A stretch of DNA of 64,000 bases from Myxococcota bacterium. GTDB lineage: Bacteria > Myxococcota_A > UBA9160 > UBA4427. Shown piece by piece: positions 25,263-33,718 of this stretch. The stretch is taken from NCBI GenBank assembly GCA_041389495.1, contig JAWKRT010000001.1, positions 2,046,001-2,110,000 of the forward strand. Reading direction: 5' to 3'. Made by a program: the position numbers and the translations under genes. The notes under the pieces were generated by a model. That model searched no databases, was not told where the DNA came from, and saw only the letters and a program-made list of their open reading frames with translations. Every line of letters starts with the position of its first letter. Within the stretch, counting starts at the first letter, position 1.

Positions 25263-26086
25263 TCGACGGGGCGTGGCGCCGCGCGCGCATCGCACGGCAC
25301 GGCCGCGCGGTCGTGCGCCTGGCCGTGCTCGGCGCATCGCTCGCCGCGTGGGTGGCCGCCGAGCTTGCGGTCGGCCTCGCGCCGGTCGCGGGCGCGGCGG
25401 TGCGGCGCGCGCGAGTGCGTCGCGCGTGGGCGCGCGCCGCGTCGCGCATCATCGGCATGCGCGTCGTCGCGAGCGGCGCGCCGCCGCGCGGGCCGGTCGT
25501 CCTCGTCGCCAACCACATGAGCTACGTCGACATCGTCGCGCTGATGACGCAGTGCCCGGCGGTCTTCGTCGCCAAGTCCGAGGTCGCGGGCTGGCCGGGC
25601 ATCGGCTGGATCGCGCGGCGGATCGGGACGCTCTTCATCGAGCGCGCCCGCGTGCGCGACATCCTGCGCATCGTCGACGGCATGCGCGACGCGCTCGAGC
25701 GCGGCGACCCCGTCGCGTTCTTCCCGGAGGCGACCACGACGAGCGGGCGTGACGTCGCGCCCTTCAAGTCGTCGCTCTTCGAGGCGGCCGCGCGGACGGG
25801 GGCGCCCGTCGTCTGCGCGACGCTGCGCTTCGTGACCGACGACCCCGCCGATCATCCCACCGACCGCATCTGCTGGTGGGGAGACATGACGTTCGCCGAC
25901 CACCTCTACGCGCTGCTCGGCGTGCGCGGGTTCGAGACGCACGTGCACTTCGCGCCCGAGCCGCTGCGATCGCAGGATCGCAAGGAGCTCGCGCGCGCGA
26001 GTCGCGCACTCGTCGAGGCATCGTTCGAGCCCGTGGCCGTCGCGTCGGCGAGCGCGTCGCGGACGGCGGAGCGCCTCCGGGCGTGA
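25259..26086 (+). CDS. olsA: OlsA-like 1-acylglycerol-3-phosphate acyltransferase family protein
   Basis: This 275-aa PlsC-family protein has an N-terminal hydrophobic helix, then the acyltransferase blocks NHMSYVD (HxxxxD catalytic pair), GTLFIERAR and FFPEATTTSG (a variant of FPEGT with Ala for Gly). The GTG start overlaps the olsB-like stop. After OlsB action such an enzyme adds the second acyl chain to lyso-ornithine lipid. By sequence alone it could also serve phospholipid synthesis; the gene pair argues for ornithine lipid. Confidence 0.78.
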   Translation: MIDGAWRRARIARHGRAVVRLAVLGASLAAWVAAELAVGLAPVAGAAVRRARVRRAWARAASRIIGMRVVASGAPPRGPVVLVANHMSYVDIVALMTQCPAVFVAKSEVAGWPGIGWIARRIGTLFIERARVRDILRIVDGMRDALERGDPVAFFPEATTTSGRDVAPFKSSLFEAAARTGAPVVCATLRFVTDDPADHPTDRICWWGDMTFADHLYALLGVRGFETHVHFAPEPLRSQDRKELARASRALVEASFEPVAVASASASRTAERLRA

Positions 26087-26661
26087 GCGCGGCGGAGGTC
26101 GCGAGCGACGGCGGCGCGCCGTCCGGGCGCGCGGCGGCCGCGCGCCGGGTCGAGGAGTGTCGCGCGCTGTTCGCGCGCGCGGCCGCGCTCGCCGCGCGCC
26201 TCACGCCGGCACAGCTCGCATGGACCGCGCCGGCGCTCGGGTACGGCGGCGTCGGCGCACAGCTGCGCCACGTCGTGGTCTTCGCCGACGAGCTCGCGAG
26301 CGGAGCGCGGATCGGCCGCGTCGACTACGACGCCCGCGCGCGCGACCTCGCCTGGGAGTGCGACGGCGCGGCGATCGCGCGCGCGCTCGGTCGCGCGGCG
26401 CGCCGGCTCGCGACTCTCGCCGCGCTCGACGAGGACGCGCCGCTCGCCGTGCGACAGGACGAGCCCGGAGCGCGCGGGTGTGCGCGCGGCGGCTTCACGC
26501 GCTCGAGCATCGGGCGCGAGCTGCGCGCGCTCGCGAGCCACACCGTGCACCACCTCGCCGTCGTCGAGCTGCTCCTGCACGCGCAGGGCGTCGCGGGCGC
26601 GCCGTCGCGCGGGCTCGGCATCGCGCCGTCGACGCCGCGGCGAGGGGCGCGGGCGCGCTGA
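26083..26661 (+). CDS. DinB-like metal-binding protein
   Basis: This 192-aa protein has a DinB/YfiT four-helix pattern: QLRHVVVFADEL near the first helix and ASHTVHHLAVVELLL near the third, giving the His triad used for metal binding. It starts with GTG overlapping the olsA-like stop, so it is the third gene of the operon. DinB-fold proteins include thiol-dependent transferases and detoxification enzymes. Its role with ornithine-lipid genes is unknown. Confidence 0.7.
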   Translation: MSAAEVASDGGAPSGRAAAARRVEECRALFARAAALAARLTPAQLAWTAPALGYGGVGAQLRHVVVFADELASGARIGRVDYDARARDLAWECDGAAIARALGRAARRLATLAALDEDAPLAVRQDEPGARGCARGGFTRSSIGRELRALASHTVHHLAVVELLLHAQGVAGAPSRGLGIAPSTPRRGARAR

Positions 26662-26974
26662 ACTAACATCGAGCGGGCGCGCGGGCGAGGCCCGACTCCG
26701 CGCGCGGGAAGCGCGCGCGGGAAGCGCGCACCGGGGGCGCGGGCCGAGGCGGCGGCGCGGCCGAGCCCGCGCCGCGAACGCGGCGCGCCGCCCCACGCGG
26801 CCGACCCGTGCGCGCCGTCGCGCGTCGAAAGCGCGTCGGAGGCCCGTTGCGGGGCTGGCGTCCGCGGAGCGCGCTGGGGTAGGCTGCGAGCCGCCGCGAG
26901 GACGTCGCTCGTCGCTGCGGCGTCACCGCGAGCCACCTCGCCTGGCCGCGCAGAGGGATGCGGAGGAGAAGGGA
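26662..26974. other. intergenic region upstream of ferredoxin
   Basis: This 313-bp region has no convincing gene. It contains a direct repeat, GCGCGCGGGAA, around 26700-26725 and must carry the ferredoxin promoter. No KstR-pattern site is present. Confidence 0.45.
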
Positions 26975-27166
26975 ATGAAGGTCGTCGTCGACTACGACCT
27001 CTGTGAAGCGAATGCGCTGTGCATGGATTGCTGCCCGGAGGTGTTCCGCGTGGAGGAGGACGACACGCTCACCCTCCTCATGGAGAACCCGCCCGAGAGC
27101 CTTCGCGCGAAGGTCGAGGACGCGGTCCGACTCTGCCCGCGTCAGGCGATCTCCGTCGAGGGCTGA
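26975..27166 (+). CDS. 3Fe-4S-type ferredoxin
   Basis: This 63-aa ferredoxin has Cys10, Cys16 and Cys19 (CEANALCMDC) and a distal Cys-Pro (RLCPRQAI). The C-x5-C-x2-C spacing fits single-cluster ferredoxins of the cytochrome P450 and steroid-linked type, where one cluster ligand is often replaced. It resembles the small ferredoxins of actinobacterial sterol regions. GGAGGAG lies about eight bases before the ATG. A strong terminator follows, so it is monocistronic. No P450 is in the window. Confidence 0.85.
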   Translation: MKVVVDYDLCEANALCMDCCPEVFRVEEDDTLTLLMENPPESLRAKVEDAVRLCPRQAISVEG

Positions 27167-27190
27167 CCTCCGCACGGCTCGATCTTCGAG

Positions 27191-27229
27191 GCGGCGCTTG
27201 CCGGGAGGCAGGCGCCGCTCTTCGTTTGT
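27191..27229 (+). terminator. intrinsic terminator after ferredoxin
   Basis: A 12-bp stem (GCGGCGCTTGCC pairing with GGCAGGCGCCGC, one G-U pair), a GGGA loop and a T-rich tail (TCTTCGTTTGT) follow the ferredoxin stop by 24 bases. Confidence 0.8.
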
Positions 27230-27301
27230 GCCGATCTCCGCTCGGGACCGTCCCTCCCGGCCGCCGCGCTGCGCACCGCGTGCTCGCGGCCTGCCTCCAC
27301 G

Positions 27302-27369
27302 CCGGGAAAACCCGGTGTGACACTCATACTCGATCGCTCTCGCGACGATGGGGCCCGTCGGCGCCCATC
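27302..27369 (+). promoter_or_regulatory. leader with two small hairpins before prepilin gene
   Basis: CCGGGAAAACCCGG (27302-27315) can form a hairpin, and GATGGG at 27347 can pair with CCCATC at about 27364. Between them is a relatively AT-rich stretch (ACTCATACTCGATCG) that could be the promoter. No known riboswitch motif fits. Confidence 0.3.
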
Positions 27370-27419
27370 GGGTCGACGCGACCGTCGGATGCATCGGCGC
27401 CCTCGTAGCGGAGGTGCGC

Positions 27420-28421
27420 ATGGCGATGCCGAACGGCGTGCGGAAGGCGGCCGACCGACGGCGCGGCTTCCATCTCTTCGAGATCGTGATCGTGCTCGCG
27501 GTGATCGGCGTGCTGGTGGCGCTCGCGATGCCGCGCCTGCGCGGCGTCGGCTCGCGCCAGGACACGCGCAACGCGGTCGCCGCCGTCGCGGGCGTGCTGC
27601 AGCGAGCGCGTGAGCAGGCGATCAAGGACGGCGTTCCGCACCTCGTGGTCGTGAAGCCCTCGGCCGCGGGCGGGGGCGGAGGCGGCGGCGGGAGCTGCCC
27701 GGCCGGCCAGCAGCCCGCCCATCTCCAGGTCGTCCGCGACAACGACAGCTCCTACTCGGTGACGCCCGGCGACACGGTCGCCGACCAGCCGATCGACGGC
27801 TTCGACACGTGCACCGTCGCCCTCTACGGCGAGAGCGCGGACGCGCCGCCGTTCCCGAGCCTCCCGCTCCCGCAGGAGGACGTCGGCTCGGTCGCGAGCA
27901 CCCTCGCGCACACGCTCGCCGGAGGCGTGGCCGGGTTGCTCGCCGGCGGCAGCGGCAGCAACTCGGGCTCCGGCTCGAGCGGCAGCAACTCGGGCTCGGG
28001 GTCGAGCGGCAGCAACTCGGGCTCGGGGTCGAGCGGCAGCAACTCGGGCTCCGGGTCGAGCGGAAGCGGCTCGGGCTCGCTGCTCGGCGGCGTCGGCTCC
28101 ACCGTGGGTTCGACGGTGTCGACCGTGGCCTCGACGGTGGGCGCGACGGTCTCCGCTCTCGGCGGCTCGGGCGGGTCGGGGTCGGTGGCGGGCGGCATGA
28201 CGCACGGGTCGACGCTTCCGGTCGGCGACGACGGGCTCCCGGTCGCGGCGTTCACGCCGGCGGGCTGGGCCGTCGAGCCGAGCACGCCCGGCGTCGCGGG
28301 CTCGGGCGCGGGCGCGATCTACGTGACCGACAACGAGCGCGCGGTCTACGCCGCGGTCGTGCAGCCGCTCGGCCGCGTCGTCGTTCGCGCGTTCGACGCA
28401 TCGACGGGCGACTGGAAGTGA
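27420..28421 (+). CDS. type IV prepilin-like protein with Ser/Gly/Asn repeat
   Basis: This 333-aa protein has a prepilin N-terminus: a short basic leader ending RRRG, then FHLFEIVIVLAVIGVLVALA with Glu at position 5 of the mature form. The leader would be cut after Gly16. This is GspH/FimT-like. After a globular part come a poly-Gly run and a low-complexity region (about 178-222) of SGSNSGSG units, then a C-terminal part ending FDASTGDWK. GGAGG precedes the ATG. Minor pseudopilins rarely carry such a linker, so this may be a surface-displayed pilin. No other pilus gene is adjacent. Confidence 0.78.
   Translation: MAMPNGVRKAADRRRGFHLFEIVIVLAVIGVLVALAMPRLRGVGSRQDTRNAVAAVAGVLQRAREQAIKDGVPHLVVVKPSAAGGGGGGGGSCPAGQQPAHLQVVRDNDSSYSVTPGDTVADQPIDGFDTCTVALYGESADAPPFPSLPLPQEDVGSVASTLAHTLAGGVAGLLAGGSGSNSGSGSSGSNSGSGSSGSNSGSGSSGSNSGSGSSGSGSGSLLGGVGSTVGSTVSTVASTVGATVSALGGSGGSGSVAGGMTHGSTLPVGDDGLPVAAFTPAGWAVEPSTPGVAGSGAGAIYVTDNERAVYAAVVQPLGRVVVRAFDASTGDWK
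27951..28079 (+). repeat. 27-bp coding tandem repeat, four to five copies
   Basis: A 27-bp unit (GGCAGCAACTCGGGCTC plus 10 bases) repeats four times with few changes and a fifth partial copy. It encodes SGSNSGSGS units in the prepilin-like protein. Near-identity at the DNA level suggests recent copy-number change. Confidence 0.9.
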
Positions 28422-28469
28422 CGCGCGACGCGCGAGCGCCGGTCGGCCCCGCATGACGGGCGTCCGCGC

Positions 28470-30722
28470 GTGACGGGCGAGCGCGGGGAGGGCGCGCTCG
28501 CGGGGGACGGACGCGCCCGGCTCGCGATCGCCGCGGCCGCGCTCGCGCTCGCCGCCTCGACGTCGCTGTCGGGCGTGCTCGAGCCGTTCGAGCTCGTGGC
28601 CAGCGATGCCGTCCTGCGCGCCGCCTCGCGGCGCGTCGAGGTCGAGGCGTTCCCGGCCGAGGTGCCCGACGCCGCCGTCGTCGGCATCGATCCGCGCAGC
28701 ATCCACCTGTGGGCGTGGCCGTGGTCGCGCGCCCTGCACGCGCGGCTCGTCGACGCCCTCGAGGACGCGGGCGCGCGCGCGGTCGTGTTCGACATCGACT
28801 TCGCGCCCGCGCGCGATGCCGAGGGCGATGCGCTCTTCGCGCGCGCGATCGAGCGCTCCGGGCGCGTCGTGCTCGCGAGCATCGACCAGGTGGGCGAGAG
28901 CGCCGACGCGCCGGACGGCGAAGCCGCCGGCGGTGCGACGCGCCTCCCGCTCGCGTCGCTCGCGCGCCCGGCCGCGGCGATCGGCAGCGCGATGCTGCCG
29001 ATCGACGCCGACGGCGTGATCCGCCGCGTTCCCCTTCCGTCCGTGCCCTCGGCGCCTTCCTCCGCGCGCGAGCCGGCGGACTCCCGCGACGCGGGCGCGG
29101 ACGCGCTCCCGCCGCTCGCGCTCGCGGCGCTGTGGGCGGTGCGGCCCGATGCGCGCCCCGCGCTCGACACCGCGCTGCGCATCGATCACCGCGGGCGCTG
29201 GACGCCCATGCCCGTCGTGTCGGCGGTCGACGTGCTCGAGGGGCGCTTCGACGCCCGCGAGCTCCGCGATCGCGTCGTGTTCGTGGGCGCCACCGCGCCG
29301 CTGCTGCAGGACATGTGGACGACTCCGCTCGACGCGCTCGAGCCGGGCGTCGTCGTGCAGGCGCGCATCTACCGCTCGCTCGCCGCGTCCGCGGCCGGCG
29401 TCGACGTGCTGCGCGTGGCCTCGGTGGGCGTGCGGCTCGGCGTCCTCGCGGCGATCGCGCTGGTCGCGTCGCTCGCGACGTCCTTTGCGGGCGGCGCGCG
29501 GCGCGCGGCGCTCGTGGCCCTCGGCGCCGCGGGGTGCGCGGGGGCGGTCGCGGCCGCCGTGGCGCTCGGCCTCCTCGTCGACGTCGTGGCGCCGCTCCTC
29601 CTCGTCGGCGTGCTGTACGTGCTCGATCTCGAGCAGGTGCGGCGCGTGTTCGGGGAGCGCGTCGAGGCGCAGGACCAGTCGCTCGGCGCGCTCGTGCACG
29701 TGGGTGAGGTCGCGGCGGGCTCGGGCGGCGAGCCGAGCCTCGAGGTCGCGCTCGGCCTGCTCGCCGACGTCGTCGACGCGAGCGGAGTGGCGCTGCTGCG
29801 CGCGTCGCGCGCGGGCGGCCTCGACGGGCGTCGCATCGAGTGGCGGCGCCGCACGAACGAGGGCATCGGCAGCGACGCCGAAGCCGCGCGCGCGCTCGCC
29901 GCGGGCGCGACGCGCACGTGCGTCGACGCCTCGCGCGGCCGCGCCGTCTACGTGCCGCTGCGCGCGCGCGAGCGCGTGCTCGGCGTCCTCGTGGTCGAGC
30001 GCGAGCAGCAGTCTCCGCTCGACGCGCTCGCGATGCGCACGATCGGCTCGGTCGCGTCGCAGCTCTCGCTCACCGCCGAGAACCTGAACCTGATCGACGA
30101 CCTGCGTCGCATGGCCGAGGCGACGATCGTCTCGCTCGCGACGGCGATCGAGTCGCGCGACGGCTACACCGAGATGCACTGCCGACGGCTCTCCGTGTTG
30201 TCGGGCGTCGTCGCCGAGCGGCTCGGACTCGGCGCGAAGGAGACGCGCGACGTGCGGCTCGGCGCGATGCTGCACGACGTCGGCAAGATCGGCATTCCCG
30301 ACGCGCTGCTCCTCAAGCGCGGGCGCTTCACGCCGGAGGAGCGCGAGCAGATGCAGTCGCACGCCGAGGTCGGCCACCGCATCGTGGCGCCGATCCACGG
30401 CCTCGAGCCCGAGACGCTCGCCTGCGTGCGCCACCACCACGAGCGCTGGGACGGCGGCGGCTATCCGCTCGGCCTCGAGTGCGAGGCCATCCCGCTCGGC
30501 GCGCGCATCGTCACCGTCGTCGACGTCTGGGACGCGCTCTCGAGCGAGCGCCCCTACAAGCCCGCCTATCCCGCCGACAAGGTGCGGGCGATCCTCGAGA
30601 AGGGTCGCGGCACGGAGTTCGACCCCGCCGTCCTCGACGTCTTCCTCCGGGTGCTCGACGACGAGGGCGAGGAGCTGCTCGCGATGCTCGAGGGGCCGAT
30701 CGCGATCACCGACTTCGTGTGA
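28470..30722 (+). CDS. CHASE2-GAF-HD-GYP cyclic-di-GMP phosphodiesterase-like sensor
   Basis: This 750-aa membrane sensor has a CHASE2 extracytoplasmic domain (about 40-300; AAVVGIDPRSIHLW, RDRVVFVGATAPLLQDMW) and three membrane helices (about 320-390). A GAF-like domain (about 415-530) and an HD-GYP domain (about 545-735) follow. HD-GYP residues are intact: HD at 602 in HDVGKIGIPD and HHHERWDGGGYPLGL. It should hydrolyse c-di-GMP in response to an external signal. The GTG start lies 48 bp after the prepilin gene, so pilin and signalling may be co-transcribed. Confidence 0.88.
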   Translation: MTGERGEGALAGDGRARLAIAAAALALAASTSLSGVLEPFELVASDAVLRAASRRVEVEAFPAEVPDAAVVGIDPRSIHLWAWPWSRALHARLVDALEDAGARAVVFDIDFAPARDAEGDALFARAIERSGRVVLASIDQVGESADAPDGEAAGGATRLPLASLARPAAAIGSAMLPIDADGVIRRVPLPSVPSAPSSAREPADSRDAGADALPPLALAALWAVRPDARPALDTALRIDHRGRWTPMPVVSAVDVLEGRFDARELRDRVVFVGATAPLLQDMWTTPLDALEPGVVVQARIYRSLAASAAGVDVLRVASVGVRLGVLAAIALVASLATSFAGGARRAALVALGAAGCAGAVAAAVALGLLVDVVAPLLLVGVLYVLDLEQVRRVFGERVEAQDQSLGALVHVGEVAAGSGGEPSLEVALGLLADVVDASGVALLRASRAGGLDGRRIEWRRRTNEGIGSDAEAARALAAGATRTCVDASRGRAVYVPLRARERVLGVLVVEREQQSPLDALAMRTIGSVASQLSLTAENLNLIDDLRRMAEATIVSLATAIESRDGYTEMHCRRLSVLSGVVAERLGLGAKETRDVRLGAMLHDVGKIGIPDALLLKRGRFTPEEREQMQSHAEVGHRIVAPIHGLEPETLACVRHHHERWDGGGYPLGLECEAIPLGARIVTVVDVWDALSSERPYKPAYPADKVRAILEKGRGTEFDPAVLDVFLRVLDDEGEELLAMLEGPIAITDFV

Positions 30723-30744
30723 CCGTGCCGCGCGCCGCGCGTCG

Positions 30745-32382
30745 CTAGTCGATCTCGCCGCGCGCGATCCGCTCCTCGAGCGCGGCGCGCAACCGCTTCT
30801 TGTCGATCTTTCCGGAGTCGGTCATCGGGAGCGCCGCGTCGTCCGCGATCCACACGTGGCGCGGGATCATGTACGCGGAGAGCTCGGCCTTGAGCGCCGC
30901 GCGCAGCAGGTCGGGCGTCGCGCGCGCACCGGGTGCGGGCACGACCGCGGCCGCCACGTTCTCGCCGCGCTCGGCGTGGGTCACGCCGACGACGAACGCC
31001 GCCTTCACCGCGGGCAGCGCCTCGAGCGCGAGCTCGACGTCGCGCGGCGCGACGTTCGCCCCGGCGGTCTTGATCGCGTCGCCGAGGCGGCCCTCGAAGA
31101 AGAGGTGCCCATCCTCGGTGAAGCGGCCGCCGTCGCCGGTCGGGTAGTAGCCGTCCGCGTCGAACACGTCCTCGCGTTCGCGCTTGTGGAGCCCCTGCAG
31201 CACGTTGTAGCCGCGCACGCAGATCTCGCCCGACGCGCCGGGCGGGAGCGGCGCGCGCGTCTGCGGGTCGACGACGCGGTGCGCGACGCCCGGGACGGCG
31301 CGCCCGAACGAGCCGCGCAGCGACTCCGGCAGCTCGACGTCCATCCGGTCGAACGTGTGCGGGCCGCAGGTCTCGGTCATGCCGAGCGAGTTCGCGCGCA
31401 GACCCGGGTCGGCGGGCTTCGCGGCCCCGGGAAGGATGTCGTAGAGGTTGCCGGTGCGGAGCGCGGAGAGGTCGCGCGCGGCGAAGCTCGCGTGCTCGGC
31501 CATCGCCTTCGCGAAGTGCGGCCATCCGAGCGCGACGGTCACGCGCTCGCGTTCGAGCAGCGCGAGCGTGGCACCCGGCTCGAACACGTCCTCGGTGACG
31601 AGGCACGCGCCCGCGAGCATCGCCGACGTGAGCACGAAGACGAGCCCGCCGACCCAGAAGAACGGCATCGGCGAGTAGACGACGTCCGTCGCGCGCAGGT
31701 CGCGCAGCGCGCCGAGGTTGGAGGCGTGTCGCAGCAGGGCGCCGTGGGTGTGCACGGCGCCCTTCGGGTCGGCCGTGCTTCCCGACGAGTAGAGGACGAC
31801 GGCGACGTCGGCGGGCACGACCTCGCGCTCGAGCTCCTCGAGGTGCGCGTCGGGCACCGCCGCGCCCGCCGCGACGAAGTCGTCCCACGCCGTGGCCCAC
31901 GCCCGCGCGCCGGAGCCGGCGACGACCACGCGGCGCAGGAAGGGGAGCTCGGGCGCGAGCAGCCGGCGCGCGCCGGCCGCGCCCGACGCGAGGCCCGGCG
32001 CCGCTCGCTCGAGGCGCTCGAGGTAGTCGTGCGACAGGAAGCGATCGCACGCGAGCAGCGTGTCGACGTCCGCATGTCGCAGCATCCAGTGCAGCTCGCG
32101 CGCCTGCAGGAACGTGTTGAGCGGAACGGCGACCGCGCCCACGCGCGTGATCGCCGTCCACGCGGCGACCCAGCGCGGCCCGTTCGGGAGCAGCAGCCCG
32201 ACGCGCGTGCCCTTGCCGACGCCGTCCGCGAGGAGCGCGCGCGCGAGCGCGCGCGAGCGCGCGTCGAGCTCGGCATGGCGCAGGCGCTCGTCGCCGTGGA
32301 CGAATCCCGTCCTGTCGCCGTGGCGCGCCACGAGCTCGCGCAGGAAGTCGGGCATCGCGGGGGCGAAGGCCGGGAACGGCAT
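30745..32382 (-). CDS. acyl-CoA synthetase (AMP-binding)
   Basis: This 545-aa ANL-superfamily enzyme has the P-loop VLYSSGSTADPKGAVHTH, the NSLGMTETCG adenine motif, YYPTGDGG and the C-terminal Lys in DSGKIDKKRL. It activates a carboxylic acid as AMP-ester and CoA thioester. Nearby steroid genes make a sterol side-chain or HIP-type acid a plausible substrate (FadD3/FadD17/FadD19 roles), but sequence alone cannot tell. It is convergent with the HD-GYP gene and divergent from the dehydratase at 32515. Confidence 0.85.
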   Translation of the reverse strand: MPFPAFAPAMPDFLRELVARHGDRTGFVHGDERLRHAELDARSRALARALLADGVGKGTRVGLLLPNGPRWVAAWTAITRVGAVAVPLNTFLQARELHWMLRHADVDTLLACDRFLSHDYLERLERAAPGLASGAAGARRLLAPELPFLRRVVVAGSGARAWATAWDDFVAAGAAVPDAHLEELEREVVPADVAVVLYSSGSTADPKGAVHTHGALLRHASNLGALRDLRATDVVYSPMPFFWVGGLVFVLTSAMLAGACLVTEDVFEPGATLALLERERVTVALGWPHFAKAMAEHASFAARDLSALRTGNLYDILPGAAKPADPGLRANSLGMTETCGPHTFDRMDVELPESLRGSFGRAVPGVAHRVVDPQTRAPLPPGASGEICVRGYNVLQGLHKREREDVFDADGYYPTGDGGRFTEDGHLFFEGRLGDAIKTAGANVAPRDVELALEALPAVKAAFVVGVTHAERGENVAAAVVPAPGARATPDLLRAALKAELSAYMIPRHVWIADDAALPMTDSGKIDKKRLRAALEERIARGEID

Positions 32383-32514
32383 CGGCCCCGTCTACCTCCG
32401 CGCCGCCCGCGCCGTCAATCGCCCGCGCGCTTGACCGCATCGGAGCCGCGGTCGCAGGATGCGCGCGCCGGCGGGGCCCGTCCCGCGGCGACGCGCTCGT
32501 GCGCGGGAGGTGCC

Positions 32515-33708
32515 ATGGCGAGCGAGGCGAGGCCCGAGGACGCGCTCGGGCTCGACACCACCGAGGTCGACCGCTGGATCGGCGTGCCGCTCGGCGGCGG
32601 CGTGCTCAAGGAGCCCGTCGGCGCGACGGACGTGCGGCGCTGGGTCCAGGGCATGCAGAACGCGAACCCGCTGCACTACGACGAGCGCCACGCGAGCGAG
32701 AGCCGGTTCGGCCGACTCGTCGCGCCGTACTCGTTCGCGGTGTGCACGGACGACAGCCACGGCGCCGGGCCCGCCATCCAGGGGCACATCGACGGCACGC
32801 ACATGCTCTTCGGCGGCGACGAGTGGTGGTTCCTCGGGCCGCGGATCTTTCCGGGCGACTCGTTCCGCCACGACCGCATGCTGTTCGACTACAAGGTCAC
32901 GACGACGAAGTTCGCGGGGCCGACGATGTTCTCGCGCGGCGACACCACGTACGTGAACCAGCGCGGCGAGATCGTCTGCAAGCAGCGCTCGACGTCGATC
33001 CGCTACCGCGCGAAGGACGCGCGCGAGCGCGGCGAGTTCCTCGACGTTCCCGAGAAGGAATGGAGCGACGAGGAGCTGGCGGGGCTCGAGAAGCGCACGT
33101 TCGAGTACTACCAGAGCGTCCGCGAGCTCGGTCACGGCCGGCGGCTCTTCGTCAAGGAGGGCGACGTGCTGCCGGAGCGCGTGATCGGCCCGCACTCGAC
33201 GGCGAGCTTCACGTCGGAGTGGCGCGCCTTCCTGCAGAGCGTGTGGGGCGCGTTCGACTTCGGCGGCGGCCCGTCCTCGCTGTGGGAGGCGGGCTGGCTT
33301 CCCGAGATGGATCGCGACCACGAGGGCGCGAAGATCGACCCGTCGCTGGCCGACGGCCTCTACCACGGGCCGTCGCGCGGGCACGTGCAGCAACGCTATG
33401 CGCAGCTCATCGGGATGCCGCGCGGCTACGGCTACGGCGCGACGATGGGGGCGTGGATCCTCGACTACCTCTCGAACTGGCTCGGCGAGTGGGGCGACCT
33501 CCTGCACAGCCGCATGTCGTATCGGGCGCCGGCGCTCGTCGGCGACGCGACCTTCCTGAACGCTCGCGTCGCCGAGATCGACTACGCGGACCGCAGCGGG
33601 CAGCCGGTGTGCGCGATCGACGTGACGATGACGAACCAGCGCGGCGAGGTGATGGCGAGCGGGCGCGCCGAGGCCCGCCTCCCGACCGAAGACCGCCCCG
33701 CCGCGTAG
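32515..33708 (+). CDS. double-hotdog MaoC-like acyl-CoA dehydratase
   Basis: This 397-aa protein has two hotdog halves. The N-terminal half contains WVQGMQNANPLHYDERHA and LVAPYSFAV, the FAS1-like dehydratase_N pattern. The C-terminal half (from about 215) contains YHGPSRGHVQQRYAQLIGMPRGYG and the terminal strand VTMTNQRGEVMASG. It is probably a 2-enoyl-CoA hydratase for bulky acyl-CoAs. GGGAGG precedes the ATG. It is followed 10 bp later by an acyl-CoA ligase, so ligase and hydratase act in one pathway. Confidence 0.75.
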   Translation: MASEARPEDALGLDTTEVDRWIGVPLGGGVLKEPVGATDVRRWVQGMQNANPLHYDERHASESRFGRLVAPYSFAVCTDDSHGAGPAIQGHIDGTHMLFGGDEWWFLGPRIFPGDSFRHDRMLFDYKVTTTKFAGPTMFSRGDTTYVNQRGEIVCKQRSTSIRYRAKDARERGEFLDVPEKEWSDEELAGLEKRTFEYYQSVRELGHGRRLFVKEGDVLPERVIGPHSTASFTSEWRAFLQSVWGAFDFGGGPSSLWEAGWLPEMDRDHEGAKIDPSLADGLYHGPSRGHVQQRYAQLIGMPRGYGYGATMGAWILDYLSNWLGEWGDLLHSRMSYRAPALVGDATFLNARVAEIDYADRSGQPVCAIDVTMTNQRGEVMASGRAEARLPTEDRPAA

Positions 33709-33718
33709 GCCGCGCGCC

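Noticed and set aside
27302..27420. c-di-GMP riboswitch before the prepilin gene
   Set aside because: Only small hairpins are present; none of the conserved GEMM sequence blocks is visible.
27951..28079. Regular 27-bp repeats as a possible CRISPR array
   Set aside because: Units are directly adjacent without spacers and lie in frame in a coding region.
32105..32118. A third KstR-like site around GGAACGTGTTGAG
   Set aside because: It lies inside the ligase coding sequence and lacks the outer T of the TnnAAC arm.
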